From contig DFYV01000104.1 of the NCBI GenBank assembly GCA_002383425.1, forward strand, positions 2,599-7,991: a stretch of 5,393 nucleotides of DNA, given 5' to 3'. Both the position numbers and the translations under genes were made by a program. The notes beneath the pieces are model-generated. The model was given only the letters and a program-made list of their open reading frames with translations, was not told the DNA's origin and searched no databases. Numbering within the stretch: the stretch's first letter is position 1; each line of letters opens with the position of its first letter. Of this stretch, positions 1 through 5,028 are shown piece by piece. This stretch comes from Bacteroidales bacterium UBA4073 (lineage in GTDB: Bacteria; Bacteroidota; Bacteroidia; Bacteroidales; Tenuifilaceae).

Positions 1-27
1 TTCGTCGTGCCTCCTCGCAATGACGCG
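1..27 (-). repeat. End of a dispersed TCATTGCGAGGAGG-type intergenic repeat
   Basis: Read on the - strand, this stretch gives CGTCATTGCGAGGAGGCACG followed by ACGAA. It matches a short intergenic repeat that I recall from many bacterial genomes (a core like TCATTGCGAGGAG, followed by a GACGAAGCAATC-like end). The window edge cuts the element, so its far end is missing. The visible part can fold weakly: CGTC at 3-6 pairs with GACG at 22-25, and TGC at 8-10 pairs with GCA at 17-19. It is probably non-coding and lies just upstream of the transporter promoter. The family match is from memory, not a search. Confidence 0.6.
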
Positions 28-43
28 TTTGCTTTTGGCCTTT

Positions 44-76
44 TTTGACTGGACTCATGTTTTATTCCTAATATTG
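44..76 (+). promoter_or_regulatory. Candidate promoter of the transporter-prenyl synthase operon
   Basis: TTTG at 44-47 and TAATATTG at 69-76 are separated by 21 bases. This resembles the Bacteroidota housekeeping promoter (-33 TTTG, -7 TAnnTTTG, about 19-21 nt spacing), with one mismatch in the -7 box. The same stretch also reads as a sigma70-like pair, TTGACT (45-50) and TAATAT (69-74), 18 bases apart. Transcription would start near 82, leaving a leader of about 20 nt before the ATG at 102. Assigned by eye only. Confidence 0.4.
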
Positions 77-101
77 CCTGTTAATTTTTAAAATCATAGT
101 A

Positions 102-2450
102 ATGTTTCACCGTTTAGCCAGAATAATACTTAAGAGACGTTTTTTCCTTGTTTCTGCTCTATTCATATTTACGCTATTTATGGGATGGCAGGCAACCAAG
201 GTAGAACTATCGTATAAACCTACGCCTCTTGTTCCCAAGAACGATAGCGTTTTTATTCAGAACGAAAATTTTGCCAAACTTTTTGGGAAGGGTGAGAACA
301 TAATGATTATTGGAGTTACCGATTCAGCATTTTTTGAACACGAACGAATTTTACTCTGGGACGATTTGACCCGCAGGATAAAACAGGTGGACGGCGTTGA
401 AAACGTGTTCTCGGTTATCGACATTATTACCCTACAAAAGGATACCATTTCCCGTAAATTTATTACTAAAAAGCTACTCAATAGCATTGAAACATTTAAT
501 GGCGATTCATTGAGTGAACAGGTAAAGAATCTCCCCTTTTACAAAGGGCTTATTTACAACGCCGAAACAAACACATATTTGATGCTTATTACCCTTAATA
601 GGGAAAAGATGACAAAGGTTGACCGAATTAAGGTTATTAACCAAATAAAGGATGTTGCTGAAGGGTATGAAAACAAAACCGGAAATACTTTACACTATTC
701 AGGTTTGCCTTACATAAGGACAGTGGTTGCTGAAATGATTAAGTTCGAAATGTTCCTTTTTCTTGGTCTTGCTGCTTTGGCAACCTCAATAATTCTTCTG
801 CTCCTATTCCGGTCGTTCCGCGTTCTTTTTATATCATTAGTTGTTGTTGGTACCGCTGTGATATGGTCGCTCGGAACACTAACACTGTTTGGTTATGAGT
901 TAACTCTGCTAACCGCCGTTGTGCCTCCTTTACTGATAGTGATTGGGGTACCAAACTGTATCTACCTTATAAATAAGTATCACTATGAATTTGTTCATCA
1001 CCGAAACAAGATAAAGGCGCTTTACCGGGTAATTTACCGTATTGGAAGTGCAACATTTTTAACAAATTTGACTACTGCTTTGGGTTTTGTAACCTTTGTG
1101 TTTACTAAAACACAGATATTAAGGGAGTTTGGTTTGGTGGCTTTTCTTAATGTTCTTGGAATTTTCTTAATTTCTCTAATTGTTATTCCATTCTTTTTTA
1201 GCGTAAGCTCTTCGCCCAAAGAACGGCACTTGCTTCACCTGAGTCGAAATTCTTTTAAACAGGCAATTTCGCGCATTGTAATAACAACCTACTATAAGCG
1301 TAAATGGGTTTTTGCTATAACAGGTATAGTGTTACTGTTAGGAATACCTGGTACTATGCTGCTAAACGCCAATGGTTACATGGTTGACGATATACCGCGC
1401 AATCATCCTGTGCAGCGCGACCTCAAGTTTTTTGAACGTCACTTTACTGGAATAATGCCACTTGAGATTGTTTATAACACAGGGAAACCCAATGGCTATC
1501 AAAATTACTCGGTTTACCAAAAGGTCGATAGGTTGCAGGAAAAGCTGAGTAAATACCCTGAGCTATCAAAACCTTTTTCAATAGTAGAGATGGCTAAATT
1601 CGCCCGGCAGGCTTACTACAATGGCAGCGAGAGCCAGTACCGATTGCCCGGTCCCTTTGAGCGATCATTTATCATGTCGTATATACCCCGTAGCATTGGA
1701 GTAAGCGATGTGTATGCCCGAATGACCGATACCACCGGTCAGTATGTAAGAATTATGTACAACGTATCCGATATTGGTTCTAAAAAAATGGACGTGCTTT
1801 TGGATAGCATAAACAACGATATCAAAGTGGTTTTCAACGATGAAACCAAAAATGTTCACGTTGCAGGAGCAAGTGTGATTACAACTTATGGCATTAAGTA
1901 CCTGGTGCATAGTTTGATATCAAGCCTCGGGCTTGCAATTGTTCTTATTGCCCTGGCAATTGCCTGGTTATTCCGAAGGTTTAAGATGGTGCTTTTTGCC
2001 ATAGGTATAAACCTAATACCCCTGATTCTTACCGCTGCAACCATGGGGTATTTGGGCATAGAACTAAAACCAAGTACCGTTATTGTATTTAGCATTGCAC
2101 TTGGCATTGCCGTTGATAATTCTATTCACTTTCTTTCAAAATACCGGCAGGAGCTACATCGCACTAATTTCAATATAAAAGAATCAATTTTTCATGCAAT
2201 CCGTGAAACTGGCATTAGCATGATTTATACCTCAATTGTACTACTATTTGGGTTCAGCGTTTTTATTGCCTCCAAATTTGGCGGGACAAAGGCGTTGGGG
2301 CTTCTTGTTGCTATAACCCTTTTATATGCTGTAATTACTAATCTATTTGTGCTCCCTTCGGTATTAAGAGAATTCGATAAACCCAAACCTTCCAAACCGG
2401 AGGATGATGAGCTCGTAATGGAAATGAGCAGCGGGTTTGATGATGAGTAA
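102..2450 (+). CDS. RND superfamily (MMPL/COG1033-type) membrane transporter
   Basis: This is an inner-membrane transporter of the RND superfamily, probably exporting a lipid or other hydrophobic substrate using the proton gradient; the substrate is unknown. The 782 residues show the full two-fold architecture. TM1 is at about 14-30, followed by a large extracytoplasmic domain (about 31-215) and TM2-6 (about 217-236, 240-262, 268-290, 315-334, 341-366). The second half has TM7 at about 402-420, a second large domain (about 424-598) and TM8-12 (about 601-622, 628-652, 657-678, 704-723, 729-751). TM10 carries the signature GIAVDNSIHFLSKYR (668-682), with Asp672 as the likely proton-relay residue. 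The matching stretch in TM4, IGVPNCIYLINKYH (281-294), has Pro284 where the Asp would be. A basic N-terminus (MFHRLARIILKRR) before TM1 supports the chosen ATG. The C-terminus is a short acidic tail (about 760-782). No periplasmic adaptor or outer-membrane channel gene is in view, so it resembles the single-component MMPL/HpnN-like branch more than AcrB-type pumps. It is followed 12 nt later by a prenyl synthase. Confidence 0.9.
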   Translation: MFHRLARIILKRRFFLVSALFIFTLFMGWQATKVELSYKPTPLVPKNDSVFIQNENFAKLFGKGENIMIIGVTDSAFFEHERILLWDDLTRRIKQVDGVENVFSVIDIITLQKDTISRKFITKKLLNSIETFNGDSLSEQVKNLPFYKGLIYNAETNTYLMLITLNREKMTKVDRIKVINQIKDVAEGYENKTGNTLHYSGLPYIRTVVAEMIKFEMFLFLGLAALATSIILLLLFRSFRVLFISLVVVGTAVIWSLGTLTLFGYELTLLTAVVPPLLIVIGVPNCIYLINKYHYEFVHHRNKIKALYRVIYRIGSATFLTNLTTALGFVTFVFTKTQILREFGLVAFLNVLGIFLISLIVIPFFFSVSSSPKERHLLHLSRNSFKQAISRIVITTYYKRKWVFAITGIVLLLGIPGTMLLNANGYMVDDIPRNHPVQRDLKFFERHFTGIMPLEIVYNTGKPNGYQNYSVYQKVDRLQEKLSKYPELSKPFSIVEMAKFARQAYYNGSESQYRLPGPFERSFIMSYIPRSIGVSDVYARMTDTTGQYVRIMYNVSDIGSKKMDVLLDSINNDIKVVFNDETKNVHVAGASVITTYGIKYLVHSLISSLGLAIVLIALAIAWLFRRFKMVLFAIGINLIPLILTAATMGYLGIELKPSTVIVFSIALGIAVDNSIHFLSKYRQELHRTNFNIKESIFHAIRETGISMIYTSIVLLFGFSVFIASKFGGTKALGLLVAITLLYAVITNLFVLPSVLREFDKPKPSKPEDDELVMEMSSGFDDE

Positions 2451-2462
2451 AATGTAAATGCC
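2448..2462 (+). promoter_or_regulatory. A-rich translation leader with ATGTAA start-stop, before the prenyl synthase
   Basis: The sequence TAAAATGTAAATG (2448-2460) followed by two bases directly precedes the ATG at 2463. Its first three bases are the stop codon of the transporter gene. It has no Shine-Dalgarno motif, as is usual in Bacteroidota, where A-rich leaders help initiation. The identical 13 bases occur with the same 2-nt spacing before the ATG at 3518. It contains a minimal start-stop ATG TAA (2452-2457) and a second out-of-frame ATG (2458-2460). A role in coupling or in tuning initiation is inference. Confidence 0.45.
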
Positions 2463-3437
2463 ATGTATTCGCTTGAATTGATTAACCAAAAAATTGAATC
2501 GGCCATTGAGCACCTCGATCTCAATGCTGAACCAAAGAATCTTTATGAACCCATCAGGTATATAATGGGAATGGGTGGAAAGCGAATTCGCCCTGCGCTG
2601 GTGCTTTCGGCATGCAATCTTTATACCGATGATATAGACCAGGCCATTCCTGCAGCTCTGGCTGTGGAGTTATTTCATAACTTCACACTGGTTCATGACG
2701 ATATAATGGATAACGCCGAGGTACGACGGGGCATGATTACAATTCATAAGAAATGGAATCAAAATACAGCCATCCTTACAGGCGATGCCATGACAGTGCT
2801 TGCATATCAAATGTTAGCCCAGCTTGATGCTTCAATTCTCCCCATTATAGTAAATGTCTTCAACTCTTTTGCCATTGGGATTTGTGAAGGCCAGCAAATG
2901 GACATGGATTTTGAATCGCATGCCATGGTTACACGCGACGAGTACCTTAAAATGATTGAGCTTAAAACATCAATTCTTTTAAAAGGGGCCTTGCAAATTG
3001 GTGCTATAATTGGCGGAGCTACAAAGAACGACATTGAGCTGATTGGTGAATTTGGAAGATCGATGGGGCTTGCCTTTCAGCTACAGGACGATTTTCTCGA
3101 TTGCTACGGCAATTCAAATGTATTTGGCAAACGTATAGGTGGTGATATTGTATCCTCCAAAAAAACAATGCTTTCAATTATTACGTCCGATTATCTGGAT
3201 GTAAAATCAAGGAATGAATTTATTGCTTTGTATAACAGTAAAACTTTACCCGATGAGCTGAAAATTAGCAAGGTGATGGAGTATTACCATGTAGCTAACG
3301 TAAAGCAGGAGATGCTTAACCTGGTTGATTTATACTTTCAAAAGGCTAAACGTGCCATTGACTTGCTTAACGTGAAAGCTCCAAGGAGAGATGTGTTTTA
3401 TCAAATACTCAATAAGCTTGTTGATAGAAAAAGTTGA
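2463..3437 (+). CDS. Trans-isoprenyl diphosphate synthase (polyprenyl synthetase family, probably GGPP/FPP range)
   Basis: This soluble enzyme condenses isopentenyl diphosphate head-to-tail with allylic diphosphates, supplying prenyl chains for lipids or quinones. Family motifs appear in order over 324 residues, a normal length. They are GGKRIRP (38-44) for IPP binding, the first Asp-rich motif DDIMD (79-83) with Arg88-Arg89 just after it, the KTS segment (168-170), FQLQDD (205-210) leading into the second Asp-rich motif DDFLD (209-213), and a late lysine-rich loop (K223, K233-K234). All catalytic aspartates are present. The first motif is the plain DDxxD form without the two-residue insertion of bacterial IspA-type enzymes. 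Phe74 sits five residues upstream of it, a position where an aromatic residue is known to limit chain length, so a C15-C20 product is more likely than octaprenyl. It starts 12 nt after the transporter stop and is probably co-transcribed with it. The exact product cannot be fixed from sequence alone, so no gene symbol is given. Confidence 0.93.
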   Translation: MYSLELINQKIESAIEHLDLNAEPKNLYEPIRYIMGMGGKRIRPALVLSACNLYTDDIDQAIPAALAVELFHNFTLVHDDIMDNAEVRRGMITIHKKWNQNTAILTGDAMTVLAYQMLAQLDASILPIIVNVFNSFAIGICEGQQMDMDFESHAMVTRDEYLKMIELKTSILLKGALQIGAIIGGATKNDIELIGEFGRSMGLAFQLQDDFLDCYGNSNVFGKRIGGDIVSSKKTMLSIITSDYLDVKSRNEFIALYNSKTLPDELKISKVMEYYHVANVKQEMLNLVDLYFQKAKRAIDLLNVKAPRRDVFYQILNKLVDRKS

Positions 3438-3454
3438 AAATTTGCTAAAAAAAA

Positions 3455-3484
3455 TTGATATTCAATAAAAATTTTGTAAATTTA
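3455..3484 (+). promoter_or_regulatory. Candidate promoter of the universal stress protein gene
   Basis: In the 80-bp AT-rich gap after the prenyl synthase stop, TTG at 3455-3457 and TAAATTTA at 3477-3484 are 19 bases apart. This fits the Bacteroidota -33/-7 arrangement with one mismatch in TAnnTTTG. The start site would be near 3490, with a leader of about 28 nt. A weak ATTGA/TCAAT hairpin (3454-3466) overlaps the -33 box. There is no GC-rich terminator here, so read-through from the upstream operon is also possible. Background A/T content makes chance matches easy. Confidence 0.35.
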
Positions 3485-3502
3485 TCTACCTATTTATTGA
3501 AC

Positions 3503-3517
3503 TAAAATGTAAATGTT
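3503..3517 (+). promoter_or_regulatory. Second copy of the A-rich ATGTAA leader, before the stress protein gene
   Basis: TAAAATGTAAATG (3503-3515) plus two bases precedes the ATG at 3518. It is base-for-base the same 13-mer, at the same spacing, as before the prenyl synthase start at 2463. Here it does not overlap a coding sequence, so the match is not forced by a stop codon. It supports the chosen start codon and suggests a shared initiation context. Confidence 0.45.
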
Positions 3518-4357
3518 ATGGCCGAAAATAGCAATAAATATTTAATCCCTTGGGATTTTACACCTGTTGCAGAAAATGCACTTAAGCATGCCATAAAGCT
3601 TATAACTATTGCCAAAGAACCCATACAAATAGAGCTGGTACATGTTGTGCAAACTGGTGGTTTGTTCAGTAAAAGCAAGTTTTCCGAAGATGATGCCAGC
3701 CAAAAGATAAAGGATGACCAGCAGAGGATTTTAAACCAATATGGCGTAGAGGTTAAAACCCATGTTTTAGAGGGTAACCTTTTTGATACAATTAGTGAAT
3801 TTGCCAGTGAAATAAATGCCGAAATGGTTATCATGGGCACCCATGGAATAAAGGGGGTACAAAAGCTTACAGGAAGCTGGGCATTAAAAGTAATTGCCGG
3901 CTCTGAAGTACCTTTTTTGGTTGTTCAGAACGAACCAAACATGGAAAAGAACTTTGATCACATTGTTATGCCAGTTGAATTTAGGGATGAAGATAAAGAA
4001 AAAATTCAGTGGGGCATCCGCTTTGCCAAGCTGTTTGGCTCAAAAATCCATGTTATAATACCCAATGCTTTCGATTCAGGCGTTCAAAAGAAAATAAACA
4101 ACAATTTGGCTTTTGCCAAAATGCACATTGAGTCCAGCGGGTTAGACTGGGAAATTCACAACGCTGCGAAAGGTAAAAGCTTTCAGGAAGAAATTGTTAA
4201 TCTTGCCGTCGATATTGAGGCAGGTCTCATTTTTGTTATGACAACACCCAATATCGATTTTACTGATTTTGTTTTTGGCGCTCAGGAACAATACATTATT
4301 GCTAATAAAGCAAAAATCCCTGTACTTTGCATTAATCCGGGTACCCTAAGAATTTAG
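3518..4357 (+). CDS. Tandem-domain universal stress protein (UspA family)
   Basis: This is a probable cytoplasmic stress-response protein with two UspA-like alpha/beta domains in 279 residues, about twice a single Usp domain. Domain 1 (about 6-138) opens with the usual strand and loop, YLIPWDFTPVAENAL (8-22). It carries a nucleotide-loop signature, GTHGIKGVQKLTGS (107-120), followed by ALKVIAGSEVPFLVVQ. The spacing between the second and third glycines of that loop is 8 residues rather than the 9 of the textbook G-2x-G-9x-G(S/T) pattern, so ATP binding is plausible but unproven. Domain 2 (about 146-275) begins with DHIVMPVEFRDEDKEKIQWGIRFAKLFG and ends with KIPVLCINP, but lacks the glycine loop (MTTPNIDFTDFVFG instead). 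It is therefore probably a non-binding partner domain. The gene has its own upstream gap and promoter candidate and is convergent with rsgA. Family assignment is firm; the physiological role is not known from sequence. Confidence 0.92.
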   Translation: MAENSNKYLIPWDFTPVAENALKHAIKLITIAKEPIQIELVHVVQTGGLFSKSKFSEDDASQKIKDDQQRILNQYGVEVKTHVLEGNLFDTISEFASEINAEMVIMGTHGIKGVQKLTGSWALKVIAGSEVPFLVVQNEPNMEKNFDHIVMPVEFRDEDKEKIQWGIRFAKLFGSKIHVIIPNAFDSGVQKKINNNLAFAKMHIESSGLDWEIHNAAKGKSFQEEIVNLAVDIEAGLIFVMTTPNIDFTDFVFGAQEQYIIANKAKIPVLCINPGTLRI

Positions 4358-4406
4358 AATCTTTCGTATCGATATTAATTTTTGAATAGTTGAGTATGCT
4401 TCGAAA

Positions 4407-4494
4407 ACCACGAAGGCACGAAGGCAAGAAAGTATGAAGGCACGATGGCACGAAACCACAAAGGCACGAAAGCACGAAGGCACGATAGCACGAA
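4407..4494 (+). repeat. Degenerate 8-bp tandem array, 11 units of GGCACGAA
   Basis: Eleven consecutive octamers can be read without any gap from 4407 to 4494. Three are exactly GGCACGAA (4415, 4447, 4463), two are GGCACGAT (4439, 4479) and two are AGCACGAA (4471, 4487). The remaining four are more diverged: ACCACGAA, GGCAAGAA, AGTATGAA and ACCACAAA. Just before the array, CTTCG (4399-4403) can pair with CGAAG (4411-4415) and may be a remnant of an inverted unit. The unit length is not a multiple of three, and both the array and its complement look non-coding. CACGAAGG-type arrays are, as I recall, common between genes in Bacteroidota. Confidence 0.85.
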
Positions 4495-4625
4495 TTATGA
4501 AAAGAGATGAATTAACCCCGTTGAAAACAACTTTAATAAACATTAAATACGTAAATAAATTTATGACAATAAATTAATACCGTTTAATACTATGCTGGAT
4601 TGAATGCTGATACTTGAATTGTTTC

Positions 4626-4714
4626 ACAGAGTTACACTATGTACACACAGAGTTACGCAATGTATTACTCTGTGAGACTTTGTGATACCTCTGTGCTACT
4701 CTGTGTAACTCAGT
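4626..4714. repeat. CACAGAG-type repeat tract arranged as a long imperfect hairpin
   Basis: The left half carries CACAGAG at 4625-4631 and 4646-4652, with GAGTTAC after each. The right half carries the complement CTCTGTG at 4668-4674, 4689-4695 and 4699-4705. The halves form an inverted repeat: GAGTTACAC (4629-4637) pairs exactly with GTGTAACTC (4703-4711), and CACAGAG (4646-4652) pairs with CTCTGTG (4689-4695) after a one-base shift. By hand I count about 29 pairs in arms of roughly 40 bases, with a loop near 4666-4674. Units recur about every 10-11 bases within the right arm. Confidence 0.8.
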
Positions 4715-4745
4715 AGTAAAAAAATTACAAAATGAAGGTTTAATA

Positions 4746-4812
4746 ACCACTTAGACACATAGTACACTAAGAAACACTTGGTGAACCCCAGTGACCTCAG
4801 TGCCTCAGGGGT
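4746..4812. repeat. CACTTAG/CTCAGTG inverted repeat, 32-bp arms around a 3-base loop
   Basis: Arms at 4746-4777 and 4781-4812 align ungapped as an inverted repeat, with 20 of 32 positions complementary, around TTG at 4778-4780. Within each arm a CAC (or GTG) recurs about every 9-11 bases: CACTTAGA, CACATAGT, CACTAAG on the left, and CAGTGACCTCAGTGCCTCAG on the right. The layout parallels the preceding CACAGAG hairpin, but the unit sequence differs. It may act as a weak bidirectional transcription barrier between the convergent genes; that is inference. Confidence 0.7.
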
Positions 4813-4875
4813 CAATTCTTATAAAAATTCTTTTTGTGAATTAACTAATTTTGCGACATTTTAACCACGTTGTAT

Positions 4876-4896
4876 ATGTGCTTAATTTAAACACAT
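4876..4896. other. 21-bp imperfect palindrome in AT-rich spacer
   Basis: The stretch has dyad symmetry centred on 4886: ATGTG at the left end pairs with CACAT at the right, and TTAA pairs with TTAA inside, with a single mismatch (4881/4891). That is 9 of 10 pairs with almost no loop. It could be a protein-binding dyad or a fragment of a repeat. No gene starts nearby in a position to be regulated by it, so function is unknown. Confidence 0.4.
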
Positions 4897-4959
4897 TGTG
4901 CTTTATCATATAAATTATCCTAATAGGTTAATTTGATATTACGTCAGGATATCTGAATT

Positions 4960-5025
4960 TTATAATCAATTTTATATAAATATATAATATCATGATATAT
5001 TGATTTTAATTAAATAATATTTAAT
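4960..5025 (-). terminator. Cluster of AT-only dyads after rsgA, possible transcription end
   Basis: Three dyads follow the rsgA stop codon on the - strand. A perfect 17-bp palindrome, ATTAAATAATATTTAAT, lies at 5009-5025, three bases from the stop. An inverted repeat pairs 4999-5009 with 4960-4970 (10 of 11 positions), and a perfect 12-bp palindrome, ATATCATGATAT, sits inside its loop at 4987-4998. The stems contain almost no GC and no clean U-tract follows, so this is not a classical intrinsic terminator. The position is suggestive only. Confidence 0.3.
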
Positions 5026-5028
5026 GCA

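Larger units (their letters stand above)
4358..5028. other. 671-bp gene-less convergent intergenic region with repeats
   Basis: This region lies between the 3' ends of the stress protein gene and rsgA. I find no supported coding sequence, tRNA, rRNA or riboswitch in it. The left part (4407-4812) is occupied by three short-period repeat tracts, listed separately. The stretch from about 4495 to 4620 is plain AT-rich sequence with nothing recognisable. The right part (about 4820-5028) is strongly AT-rich and holds several dyads. Low constraint and slippage or hairpin-prone DNA would fit a convergent spacer where neither neighbour needs a promoter. Confidence 0.75.

Noticed and set aside
257..3034. 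Several open frames of 60-100 codons on the - strand inside the transporter and prenyl synthase genes
   Set aside because: They lie wholly within strongly supported + strand genes, encode low-complexity or featureless peptides, and have no promoter or leader of their own.
3502..3840. 112-codon - strand frame antisense to the stress protein gene
   Set aside because: It overlaps the well-supported first Usp domain and its translation shows no recognisable domain; it is a shadow of the real gene.
102..4357. A novel defence, toxin or secretion system
   Set aside because: All three complete genes belong to well-known families with intact family motifs, and no toxin, nuclease, kinase or recombinase domain is visible. 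The unusual signals are in the non-coding DNA.
4407..4494. CRISPR array
   Set aside because: The units are 8 bp, contiguous and without spacers; there are no cas genes nearby. It is a simple tandem repeat.
4346..4543. Open frame on the - strand across the octamer array, giving a protein with 8-residue repeats (SCFRAFVV, SCHRAFIL, SCLRAFVV)
   Set aside because: The peptide repeat is simply what an 8-bp DNA repeat gives when translated. The frame overlaps the end of the stress gene, has no family resemblance, and no promoter supports it.
4497..4577. Small + strand open frame of 26 residues (MKRDELTPLK...) after the array
   Set aside because: It is too short, begins in the decayed end of the repeat, and has no recognisable features or clear leader. 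A chance frame in AT-rich DNA is the simpler explanation.
4626..4812. Terminal inverted repeats of a mobile element (IS or MITE)
   Set aside because: The inverted arms almost touch at small loops, carry internal short-period repeats, and show no target-site duplication or transposase. The structures look like hairpin repeats rather than transposon ends.
4846..4853. TAATTTTG as a promoter -7 box
   Set aside because: It matches TAnnTTTG exactly, but no TTG lies at the needed 19-21 bases upstream, and no gene follows on that strand before the convergent rsgA.
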